64,000 nucleotides of DNA, taken from assembly GCA_963281255.1 (NCBI GenBank), contig OY725490.1, forward strand, positions 6,944,001 to 7,008,000. Direction: 5' to 3'. The notes under the pieces were generated by a model, which saw only the letters and a program-made list of their open reading frames with translations, had not been told where the DNA came from and ran no database searches. Position 1 is the first letter of the stretch; each line of letters opens with the position of its first letter. Source of the DNA: Aphrocallistes beatrix. Lineage: Eukaryota > Porifera > Hexactinellida > Sceptrulophora > Aphrocallistidae. This document shows, in pieces, positions 33,832 through 43,635 of the stretch. Made by a program: the position numbers and the translations under genes.

Positions 33832-35163
33832 CGTGTGATAATGCTATGATGTGAACTAATGAGAAAAACAATGAAATATGAATAAAGACGTGAATAAGAG
33901 AACTAGTAGGGACACTTGGAGAGTATAAACGAATTAATTTACAGGTTGTTTCAACTGTTCATGTGGCATTGACATAGTTATGACAGAACGAGCAGAAATG
34001 TTACGAATGTGCCTTCCAGTAAACACAAGGTAATCTTGATTCGTCAGTTGTCCAACATCAGTCAATTGAGCAAGTCAGAGTCCGAGTTGGACATACACAT
34101 ACGCATCTACAGATTAGCCAATTCGCGAGTGTAGGAAGACTGCGAATGCTCTGACTGATTTCGAATTAATTAGATGACTTGAGGTTGACTATTTTGGAAT
34201 CGAGTTGTCCGCTTATCAGCTGTGGCTATACTGAGATTATCTCGTGTACCAGGACTAACGAGTTGATAACATGATGTGAGATTATTCGCTGAAAGATGAG
34301 GATTCTTATAGAATGGAAGTTCCAGAGAGTAATCTTGATGAGTGCATCCAATCGTAATGCCAAGCATTAGAGTCAGCATGTTGACATGCTACAGATTCCA
34401 TTACGGCAAAACAAGGTTGTATTAGAGCTTGTGAAAATCTAATATCAACAAGTTAGTGGGTGCAAGTATCTATAATCATTCTTCAGATGGCTCGGCTCCA
34501 CGCAAACAGAGCTGTAAGTTATTAGTTTCCACTCACAGCTGAGACATTTCCGAGCCCATGAGAGAGCGAATTTTCATGAGTATGTGTCAGGTGGTACAAA
34601 CTAGAAATTGAATCATAGTGCATGTTTGTATTAGTGCCAGACGGTTGTGGTTGAAACCTCTATTTCAAGTACTACGGAAAACATTCTATCTTTTCCAGCA
34701 TGAGCACAAACCTACCCAGCAACCTCATTTCTAAGAATGTAATGGACAAGAACGCAACTCCAGAAATACATTCGAAGAGTTTTTGTTAAAAAGGACATTG
34801 GTCAATTAAAATAATGGATATTCTTTCGAACAATTTAAATTTGAACAATAAGTAAAATCTATTCAAGACTAAACCGCACAATTTTGGACAATAATGTTTT
34901 TTTTTTTGAAATGGTCAATTAAAGAGTTTAAGATCTTTCTTCCAATTAAACATTAATTTAGGGCAAATTATGTGTACATAACACATCCTTGATGTTGTCA
35001 TTGATTCAAAGCTAAATCTTAGAATTGAGAGATTAAATGCTATATAGTTCACATTAGATAATATAACTAAGTGGCAGACTGAAACTACATACGTAGATTA
35101 GCACAGGTAGAAGTATAAATAAATAGAAGGCTTGAAAAATAGCATCAAAGAATTGTATCTATA
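33832..35163. other. AT-rich intergenic region, no gene supported
   Basis: About 1.3 kb between SART1 and the first ankyrin gene. It contains short open frames (for example 34170-34379, minus, 69 residues) with no recognisable similarity or codon bias. A run of about ten T lies near 34904. No tRNA or flanked repeat was recognised. Confidence 0.55.
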
Positions 35164-35895
35164 ATGTCTGTTTCATTCAACATTCTCGATCAGTTAATTA
35201 ATGCAATTAAGCAGCAAGATAGAACAGAATTCGACCTCATTCTCCCGGCACTGCACAGAGATGAGATCAATAAGCGATCCCCTACAGGACTCGCACCCAT
35301 CCACTACGCTTGTCAGGAAGGACACATTGAAATGGTCGAATCTCTCATACAAAACAATGCAGACATTTCCCTGCAAGACATCGAGGGGTGGACTCCACTA
35401 CACATAACAGCGGCCATCAGCAACCATGACCTAGCTGTAAAGCTGTTAGATTTCGGAGCCGACATCTCTCTTCTCAATAACGATCGGGAGACGCCATTTG
35501 ATGTGTCAGAAAATGAGAAAATCACACTGCTGTTGGAACCCCTCAACACTACAGATGCAACTACACCTACAACGAATGATGAGGAACAAACACTCCTCAC
35601 AGCTCTCAGAAAGGCTCACAGAATGAAGAATGTTTCCAAGTGGGAGCAGAGCCTAGGCATCAGCGACGAAGGCAGCATTCTCCATCTCGCAGCAGCCTAC
35701 GGCTTCTCTCGTCTGGTGGAGTACATCTGTGAAGAGAAAGTGGTGAGTGTGAACAAAGGGGACTGCGATGCATGGACACCTCTGCATGTGGCTAGCTACT
35801 GGCAGCAGACTGAGATAGTGGACATACTGCTGGAGTACGGAGCGAACCCAGCTCTCACCACTAAAGTACACTACAACAGACCTTGTGACCTCTAA
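35164..35895 (+). CDS. Ankyrin-repeat protein, copy A
   Basis: Single exon, 243 residues, made almost wholly of ankyrin repeats. Three or four are clear: GLAPIHYACQEGHIEMVESL, GWTPLHITAAISNHDLAVKL, GSILHLAAAYGFSRLVEYIC and AWTPLHVASYWQQTEIVDIL. A non-ankyrin linker (LNTTDATTPTTNDEEQTLLT) splits them. There is no signal peptide or other domain, so it is probably a cytosolic binding protein, partner unknown. A second copy lies at 38002-38733 in inverted orientation. The two are identical at protein level from LNTTD to the end, while the first 50 residues differ at many positions. No introns are present. Confidence 0.82.
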   Translation: MSVSFNILDQLINAIKQQDRTEFDLILPALHRDEINKRSPTGLAPIHYACQEGHIEMVESLIQNNADISLQDIEGWTPLHITAAISNHDLAVKLLDFGADISLLNNDRETPFDVSENEKITLLLEPLNTTDATTPTTNDEEQTLLTALRKAHRMKNVSKWEQSLGISDEGSILHLAAAYGFSRLVEYICEEKVVSVNKGDCDAWTPLHVASYWQQTEIVDILLEYGANPALTTKVHYNRPCDL

Positions 35896-35902
35896 CTCGA
35901 CA
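35539..35902 (+). repeat. Inverted-repeat arm A (364 bases, identical to arm B by eye)
   Basis: This stretch, from just after the last coding difference to seven bases past the stop codon, reads as the exact reverse complement of 37995-38358. Identity stops abruptly after TAACTCGACA in both copies. Upstream of 35538 the copies differ by scattered single bases, then heavily near the start codon. Checked by eye only. Confidence 0.85.
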
Positions 35903-37019
35903 ACAAATAGCCACCTAGCATTTTCTTCACTTGTATTTATTAAGGCCTGTGCTTTTAAATTATTATTTACATTATAAATTGCTTATACTGAATCATTACA
36001 ACAACATTCTAAAATATCTTATTGAATCTTGTTGTGGCTGTTCATCCAGGTTGAGTTGATGACTTCTTGATAACATGCTTTCACTATTAAATTTAAAATC
36101 GGACACATAACCAAGAATAACCAACAAGGAAATGAACATGATCAATAATCGGGCTACGTGCATTGGAGTCACATGTCTAACAGCTTGCTTTTAAGGATAC
36201 ATAAAAAATTATATTTGTCTAAGGCTTTTCTGTTTAAGGGTCATTTCTTATCGTTTGCAGCCAAAAAAGCCCAACAAAATTGAAAGTAAGTAATCCAGCG
36301 TAATGATGAATAAATTCACGCTTGATATATGACTTGAACCAAATCAGGGAAATCAGGAAGTCATATAACTTAACACTGCCTCTTGCGTTTCTTGAACTAT
36401 GGCATATTAAACCATAAGATGCAAGGATATTACATGCAATGTCTGAAAGGTGTTTATCTTCTAGTTCATTACACAGTGCAAATAGTCATTACTATTAGTT
36501 TACCCTCATCAATAATCTGAATAGTTAAAATTAACTACTCAGCTAACGCCACTAATAAATGAACCATTATGGCAAAATTTGTAGATTTACACTCGCAGAA
36601 TAACTCTGCAAAACAAAATAAAGCACTTAGAAATGACAGCGTGTAGTTCTATGAGAAGAGATACAATTCTAGACTAAACAAGATACACACGTAATGAATC
36701 AAGATTGCTGTTCTGTTTCAGTTGTAATATCCTGTAAAATATCAACCATTCTAGCCTTACAAGGAGATGGTGGAAGTTAAATCTGAGATTGCAACGTTTC
36801 AGATCAACAAATTCCAAGAAAAGAACTAAATTAACAAATCCAAATAGAAAATAACAGTCCATGTCACAGAGTATATTGAGACACAACATTAAATTTAGTA
36901 TCCGAAAGTTATTTACAAAAATGGAAATCATTTACTTGGAAATAAATATATATTAATCGAGTTCGGGTGTCAGAAGCGGTAATCAAATGAGCTAAGAAGA
37001 ACTAATAATTGATTAATAA
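35896..37019. other. AT-rich spacer between ankyrin copies, left part
   Basis: About 1.1 kb of AT-rich sequence downstream of ankyrin copy A. I see no supported gene. An open frame at 36674-36931 (minus, 85 residues, rich in Leu/Phe/Asn) has composition typical of chance frames in AT-rich DNA. Confidence 0.5.
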
Positions 37020-37215
37020 ATGAATATCTCAGGATTCATTAACAGAGCACTGAATAACGATGACACACTCAAATTAGAAATTAATTAAGCATCTAATGAA
37101 CAGATTGGTCAGCCACCAGAACTAATTAATCTAAACACAAATATGCAAGATACGCCTGCTCATTGTGCAGTTTGAATTCCTATCGACTAGGTTTAGTGAA
37201 GGCTAACGTAATGAG
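37020..37215 (+). pseudogene. Decayed ankyrin-repeat fragment
   Basis: From the ATG at 37020 one frame reads MNISGFINRALNNDDTLKLE, then a stop, then about 28 codons ending LNTNMQDTPAHCAV and another stop. DTPAHCAV matches the ankyrin TPLHxA motif. After that stop a shifted frame reads NSYRLGLVKAN, which fits the next ankyrin helix. Two in-frame stops plus a frameshift suggest a broken ankyrin gene related to the flanking pair. Short, so a chance match cannot be excluded. Confidence 0.45.
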
Positions 37216-37994
37216 ATACTTACACATTCAGATGTGAGATATGTGGATGTGGAATGTGTCAGTATGTGTACGTATTGTTAAAAGCAACGTACACACCTGG
37301 TTAAAATGGAGAAACCTAGTCGTGACAAAAGGGAATCATGCGCCACACACGAAATACAAAGTCATTCTTCCAAAGGATGTGACATCTTATTATTCAACAA
37401 CCTAAGTTCTGAAACAATAACCTTAGTTCCAAAAGAGCAACCAGATCATTTTTGCAAATCCACAGTGTAGGTTCCATAATCCATATGCTTAATGCCACTT
37501 TTACCTGGGGTCTTTTCTATTTATAGTCTGGACCAAATTTATATGGCTTCCCGCCCAAAATGCCTTAAACAGGAAATGACGCAACACATTCCTGGTATAT
37601 GTGGGGTTAATTTATTCACGTGCGTTTGATCAAATTGATCACACCATCAATAAATCAAAACTTAGAAGTTAGTTTTCAGCGAATTTCTGGGGACTTTTGA
37701 GTATTATGTGAAGTGTCTCATCTGTCGAGTATGGGAACTGGTTGGCTGTCTAATGGAAGTACAGGGTCCTATTGCCGAAGTTGTTAACCTTACAGTATTT
37801 CTATTATTAGTATACCTGGCCAAATTACCCCATTGTTCCCATCGTTGATAATTTTAATACAATTCGATTTGACTTTAATACTTAGGTTCTTCGAAGATGC
37901 AGATAAGAATATTGATATCAAATAAAATATATGCACAATACAAAATTTGAAAAGTGAAACTAGTCAATATTATTCGGTCGTGTGTTTAATTAGA
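37216..37994. other. AT-rich spacer between ankyrin copies, right part
   Basis: About 780 bases with no open frame worth reporting, ending at the 3' side of ankyrin copy B. No RNA gene or element was recognised. Confidence 0.5.
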
Positions 37995-38358
37995 TGTCGA
38001 GTTAGAGGTCACAAGGTCTGTTGTAGTGTACTTTAGTGGTGAGAGCTGGGTTCGCTCCGTACTCCAGCAGTATGTCCACTATCTCAGTCTGCTGCCAGTA
38101 GCTAGCCACATGCAGAGGTGTCCATGCATCGCAGTCCCCTTTGTTCACACTCACCACTTTCTCTTCACAGATGTACTCCACCAGACGAGAGAAGCCGTAG
38201 GCTGCTGCGAGATGGAGAATGCTGCCTTCGTCGCTGATGCCTAGGCTCTGCTCCCACTTGGAAACATTCTTCATTCTGTGAGCCTTTCTGAGAGCTGTGA
38301 GGAGTGTTTGTTCCTCATCATTCGTTGTAGGTGTAGTTGCATCTGTAGTGTTGAGGGG
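37995..38358 (-). repeat. Inverted-repeat arm B (364 bases, identical to arm A by eye)
   Basis: Reverse complement of 35539-35902 with no difference that I can see. Spacing between the arms is about 2.1 kb. Such an arrangement can form a hairpin and is a substrate for gene conversion. Confidence 0.85.
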
Positions 38359-38733
38359 GTCCAACAGCAGTGTGATTTTCTCATTTTCTGAAACATCAAA
38401 TGGCGTCTCCTGATCGTTATTGAGAAGAGAGATGTCGGCTCCGAAATCTAACAGCTTTACAGCTAGGTCATGGTTGCTGATGGCCGCTGCTATGTGTAGT
38501 GGAGTCCACCCCTCGATGTCTTGCAGGGAAATGTCTGCATTGTTTTGTATGAGAGATTCGACCATTTCAATGTGTCCTTCCAAACTTGCGTAATGGATGG
38601 GGGAAAGTCCTGTAGGGGATCGCTTATTGATCTCATCTCTGTGTAATGTCGGAAGGATTAAGTTAAATTCTTCCATGTCTTGTTTTTTAATTGCATCAAT
38701 TAATGTTTCGAGAATGTTGAATGAAATAGACAT
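38002..38733 (-). CDS. Ankyrin-repeat protein, copy B
   Basis: Single exon, 243 residues from the ATG that aligns with copy A (MSISFNILETLIDAIKKQDM); an ATG four codons upstream (38745, MEIK) would give 247. It has the same ankyrin layout as copy A. Differences concentrate in residues 1-51 (for example DQ to ET, RT to ME, CQ to SL). Then only isolated changes occur (T/A, R/Q, E/D), and none from LNTTD to the C-terminus. Both copies keep intact frames, so both are probably expressed or only recently duplicated. Function unknown beyond ankyrin-mediated binding. Confidence 0.82.
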   Translation of the reverse strand: MSISFNILETLIDAIKKQDMEEFNLILPTLHRDEINKRSPTGLSPIHYASLEGHIEMVESLIQNNADISLQDIEGWTPLHIAAAISNHDLAVKLLDFGADISLLNNDQETPFDVSENEKITLLLDPLNTTDATTPTTNDEEQTLLTALRKAHRMKNVSKWEQSLGISDEGSILHLAAAYGFSRLVEYICEEKVVSVNKGDCDAWTPLHVASYWQQTEIVDILLEYGANPALTTKVHYNRPCDL

Positions 38734-38745
38734 TTTAATTTCCAA

Positions 38746-40337
38746 AATATTTTCTTTACTTACAAGTTAACCTCGACTGCTATTGTCCATATTTATACTC
38801 ACAGTAGTGTACAGAACAAAGCCTGAAGCACTCGTACAAAGTTGAAAAGCTTGGATGACTACCAAGTACTAGCACAATTTTCCTGTTAATTAAACATTTT
38901 TTGCATAAATTTGCATATTATTGAATTTCGCAGGATTCAGGATTGTGAGCTGTCAGATGCGACACAACTTGTAACTTTGTAATCAATATTTAATGCAAGT
39001 TTAACAATTAAAGAGTTTAACGCAGAAAGTAGAGATTGCTGAAAAAATAATGTAGTTATGATTAGCGATTATGTGACTTCAATAGACAATCCCGTAACAA
39101 ACGCAAGACTTACAGACGTAGAACGCACCCATGTGAAAGCGACGGCAATAAATGAAGAAGTTCAGCACTTGTAAGAAGTGCCAACATGAAGACAAGGTAA
39201 AGCAATCAGATAAGGAGGATCTCCGTAGTCAATTAGAACTGCACTGGCCTAGCAGATGTTTCATGGAGATGAGAAGTTCGCTTACTGATATATTTTTTCC
39301 TCGCCAAATTAAGCTAATATAACTTGTCGCACATACGTTACAGTTGGTAATGGTTCCATGACGCTGATAATGGCGATGTGTAGCATCATAGAATAGCTCT
39401 GTATTTCTGATAAAGAGTTCAATTAAGCAGAAGCAGAGCCTAGAACTACTCCACTCAAAGAGTTGATGACCAACTTGTTTACTTAGACATGCTGCATTAT
39501 GCAATAAATCAGGAGGTAGAGATAAAAATAACTTTTTAAAAAAAATGGTCATGTCTTTGGAACCATTTTATACACATGAGCGTATGATTTCAATTGTTAA
39601 ATAGAGTTCAGTATTTAGTTTATTGATTTGAGATAACAAATTATACTCTTCTAGGTCTCATGTACAGAACTAAATCATATATGAAATTTATGCATGATGA
39701 ACTCAATACAACAACACTTACTCAATCTGAGCAGATAGAGCACACTCACCACAGCAGAGTGAAATAGAGGATATGAATGGGGTGAGGTAGTAGTTCCTTT
39801 GAACTCCTGGATGGAACTTATACGTCTTAAGTTAACAGGTACATAGTAGGCTGAATAAGCATAAAATATAGCAGCATTCTATAAATTGTCCAATAAAACC
39901 CAAAGTCATATCATCCAAAAATGGTCACCGTAATCGCATGAAGCGTTATGTCCAATTTGTTAACACGAATACCTTAAACGAGAAAGTGATCGAACCTCAA
40001 GTAAACATCAAGGTAGTTCAATTGTGTTTTTAAAGAATTTCCGTCTGAATTATCTGTGGACAAAAGAGTGTCTAACCTTGTTACTGGTCATGTCTACACC
40101 AACAAAATTAAGAATGTTCTACGCAACAGATTACATTGGTAAATAGGTAGTTGAGGGCGGAGGAGCATATCTCTACAATCTACTTTGACTAATCTTTTAT
40201 AGTGTGTCATTATAATAGTCTAGGTAACGCCTGCATTTTTTAAAACTCTTACATAAATCTCAGAAAATCTATCAGAAAATGTAGCGCCATTGGTTTTAGG
40301 AAAATAATTAAAGGACAAAATTTATAAATTTAAGTTA
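38746..40337. other. AT-rich intergenic region, no gene supported
   Basis: About 1.6 kb. One open frame at 39229-39552 (minus, 107 residues, MTIFFKKLFLSLPPDLL) lacks any recognised domain and ends in AT-rich sequence, so I do not call it. No tRNA or flanked repeat was seen. Confidence 0.55.
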
Positions 40338-41168
40338 TCACATGTCACAGTTATAGTTTTCTTGCTCGTCCATCCCATCCATAGCTTTTACGTTAACATC
40401 CAAATCTTCTCCGTATTGGATAATCATATCAATCTGCAAGAGGACAGATTCTTTGGACTCTTCATCAGTAATGTCTAATGGTAGGAACTGAACTAAGCTG
40501 AAGTCAGAGATCAGGTTACTGATTGCCTTGTTCAGTTTCATATACTTCGGATCCACGTGGCTGCTCACTTCCTCGAGTAGTGCTTTAGGGTCGGGGTCCA
40601 GGTACTGGTCCAGGGTCTTCTTGGCGTGAGGGGATATCAGGTCTATCTTGGAGAGGATGTTAATGTGAGGAAGTTCCAAGAGTATCATCGAACTGAGAGC
40701 AGTCATGATCCCAGAAAACATTTTAGGAGCGTCAACGATGAAATGACTATCCAACAGAAAAACAGAACAGATGTTAAAGTCCCAACTCTTGAGGACTTGT
40801 GTGAATTGTTTCATGGCTGGAATGTGAGTGTAGAGCTCGATCTGTCCAGGACAATCGAATATTATATAATCATCATCCGCACTGCCCAGCTTCTCCTCCA
40901 GCCATTCTAGATTCTGTAGGAAGAACTCCATGCAGAAGACCAGGCCCCCATTAGGCCCGAAGTTCAGCTCCTTATCTTCCATGACGTCATCGATATGAAC
41001 CAGCTCACGGATATCGGCGATGACCGGGTACTCGAAGTGCTCCGCTGCAGGGTCCAGGTTAACCACGTACACGGTCCGATTGATGGTCTCGCAGTGCTGC
41101 TGGATGGCGTGGCAGTAAGTGGACTTACCACTGCCAGCAGGTCCGATCACTAATTGCCCGTAGCGCAT
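40338..41168 (-). CDS. GPN3: GPN-loop GTPase 3
   Basis: Single exon, 276 residues, family-typical length (human about 284). The P-loop is GPAGSGKST, and the family-defining Gly-Pro-Asn loop is present in [14 protein letters not shown]. The G3-like [11 protein letters not shown] and G4-like SKID motifs are also present. GPN3 works with GPN1 in cytoplasmic assembly and nuclear import of RNA polymerase II. The acidic C-terminus ([13 protein letters not shown]) is normal. It sits alone in an AT-rich region. Confidence 0.97.
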   Translation of the reverse strand: MRYGQLVIGPAGSGKSTYCHAIQQHCETINRTVYVVNLDPAAEHFEYPVIADIRELVHIDDVMEDKELNFGPNGGLVFCMEFFLQNLEWLEEKLGSADDDYIIFDCPGQIELYTHIPAMKQFTQVLKSWDFNICSVFLLDSHFIVDAPKMFSGIMTALSSMILLELPHINILSKIDLISPHAKKTLDQYLDPDPKALLEEVSSHVDPKYMKLNKAISNLISDFSLVQFLPLDITDEESKESVLLQIDMIIQYGEDLDVNVKAMDGMDEQENYNCDM

Positions 41169-42771
41169 TCAAACTTGATGTAAATATTATAACTCCAAAA
41201 TTCTAAGAATATTGCTCAATTGCACACTAATTACTATAATTACAGTAGAAGGAAGCTATTAAGAGGATTGTGACAGGAAGATTCGGTACCTAGATTTGAA
41301 TCATACAATTTCTCGGAACTAAGCATAATTTAATACAGTGAGTGAAATGAAAACTTCTCCAGATATGCAGATTCTCTTTATGGATGATGATTGCAAGAGA
41401 TGTGCAGGACTTCACCTCATTGAGAAATCGCCATGTGTCCAGTATAAATATTGTACAACAACTTGTCGTCTATTTTAGCACATATATGAGATAATATAAG
41501 AACTAAATCTAACAAAAATAGGATACTTTACGTATAACACTAAGAAGTTTTTTAGAGTCTTGTACAGATAAGGCTACATAATTGTAGCTGATGCAAATTC
41601 TCAAAAAGATTTAATGAGCATCTGAGGTCAGAAGATTCAGCGGACTCTGATATCAAACATCAGATTAGTTCCGAGATATTTGTAGTATTATTCTCAAGTA
41701 ACCAGTAGAACGATTACAGAGAGTGAGGAATCATTCAGTTAGTCATTAGAGATGGGAAGATGGCTAGATAAGGAGATTTTTAAGGAGAAAATAACACTAC
41801 TATTAGCATAGATTGATAACCTGAGTGATGGCTCAGATTACGCTATCAGAAAGGAAAGGGCGTTCTAAAGGAAGAGGAAGAATGTAGTAATAGCATAGTG
41901 ACGGAATAATTATCAGTCAGTGTGGGCGATTTACTATCGCTAGAGTTGCAAGATCATTTGAAATATTTTAGCATACCTACTACGGCAGCAAGTGTAGGTG
42001 TGAGGAAACATTTGAACCATGTAAGTACATGGGAGACATCTCCTGTCCTACGTAGTCACAACGAACTGGTGCGTGAAATGTGACAATTAATTGAAAAATG
42101 AAGTTTATCTTGACCTGGCTATCTGCATGTCAATCAATGAGCAGATAATAGAAAGTAATTATACTTTGCATTAATTACGTATGATGTACGAGTACGTAGA
42201 TGCTATTACTTGAGAGTAACCTTTTTCATGGATTCTAAGCAGAATACGATTCTAGAACATTGCATTTTTCGAATGATTGGGTTACAGGGCGAATACTGTT
42301 TAGCAGTTAAATCAATACTATCATTACAATCAAAATAAGCCTTAGTATTAACTCATTAAGAAAATATTCGAATAGATCGAGTCAATTAGCCTTGTAAAGA
42401 GAGAAACAACAGAGAAGCTGTACTCCAGATGGCACAGGTTTCAGATGATGCTGCGATCACAAGAATAAGACATTTCTGAAAAGCAGCTGCGTAAGTACAA
42501 ATTTGACTAGTTGCAAGGGTAAAATTCAAATAACTTGTCAGAACAATAACTGCGATCCTTATTAGAATAATGTTAATGGAGAGACACCAGTCAGTGGTCA
42601 GACTTCATACGTCTATCCAGGGTTCAATCTTAAATATTGGAATTTGACTGATGCGAAGAAATATTAAATTGAAAAGTTTGCCATTTTGGTAATAGCAAAT
42701 TCATTCTATTGAAAGGGAAAGTAGCAACGTGATACGGTACGTGTACGGAGTATAAAGTGCATCGTTAAAAT
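41169..42771. other. AT-rich intergenic region, no gene supported
   Basis: About 1.6 kb between GPN3 and EXOSC5. No open frame of useful length and no recognised RNA gene. The density of short AT-rich words is high, and I found no terminal inverted repeat with flanking duplication by eye. Confidence 0.55.
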
Positions 42772-43449
42772 CTAACAAAATTTAAGGTCAGACAATTTCT
42801 TAGAAAACACGTTACGAAAGCTAGTCAATATGTCGTCTACTTCTCCTAAAGCGGTCTCTAGGCACAACTGGTATTTTTGAGGTGTGAAAATACCCCAAGC
42901 ATGACAGAATAACTCTCTTTTACTTGGCATTCCAATCGCGAATACAAATACGCTCTCTGCATCCGCTTCTTCTTCCTTATTCGGATTGACAATCGTTTGT
43001 ATTTTATCAACTCTCGCTTCCTGATCTGATTGTGGGATGGCCACAGTTACGGAGACAATGGATTGCCGCATCGGCACTCCCGCGTCAATTAACGCGACAT
43101 AGCAGGCGTTGATAACTGTAGAAAGGTAAGATCCCCCGAATGCCCCTTCATGAATAGTGATGGAGATAACAGCTCGAGGGAATAGCGTTTTGATAACGAC
43201 TGAGTCTAACACCTTTTTAATATTAGCCACGCACACATTGTCATTAGGAACAGAAGGTCGAACTTCCACAGAGCGGTAGTAAACCAAGAGATTCGCTTCA
43301 CTTCCAACTTCCACCTGCTGCCGAGACTCGGAGGGACCCTGGACAGCTACTGTTACCATTGAGCTGCAGTTACAGAGACGAGATGATCCATCAGACTTGG
43401 GCAATATGCCAAGGGATAAGTCGCCCAATTTCGTTGTGCGTGCATCCAT
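42772..43449 (-). CDS. EXOSC5: Exosome complex component RRP46
   Basis: Single exon, 225 residues. It consists of one RNase PH-like domain. Typical blocks are GDLSLGILPKSDGSSRLCNC near the N-terminus, AVQGPSESR in the usual KVSVYGP-type place, VVIKTLFPRAVISITI, and GGSYLSTVINACYVALIDAG. RRP46 is one of six RNase PH subunits that form the inert barrel of the RNA exosome for RNA decay and rRNA processing. It lies 186 bases after APEH on the same strand, with an ATCTGTAG acceptor-like site about 12 bases before its ATG. Confidence 0.95.
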   Translation of the reverse strand: MDARTTKLGDLSLGILPKSDGSSRLCNCSSMVTVAVQGPSESRQQVEVGSEANLLVYYRSVEVRPSVPNDNVCVANIKKVLDSVVIKTLFPRAVISITIHEGAFGGSYLSTVINACYVALIDAGVPMRQSIVSVTVAIPQSDQEARVDKIQTIVNPNKEEEADAESVFVFAIGMPSKRELFCHAWGIFTPQKYQLCLETALGEVDDILTSFRNVFSKKLSDLKFC

Positions 43450-43635
43450 TAAATTATAATACTACAGATAAATCTGTTAGAATCAGGGTTAGATTGAACT
43501 TGCAATTTGCTATTGTACTGCAGTGAATTATGATAAATACCCTGAATTCCATTCCCGTAAAGTAAAAAAGAGTAAAATTTATTAGATCTGCAAGACACTT
43601 GACTAACTTAACTAACAAGCACGCGCATCGAATGA

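Noticed and set aside
39229..39552. Open frame of 107 residues on the minus strand
   Set aside because: No recognised domain, AT-rich composition, no supporting neighbours or splice context; fits a chance frame in a gene-poor stretch.
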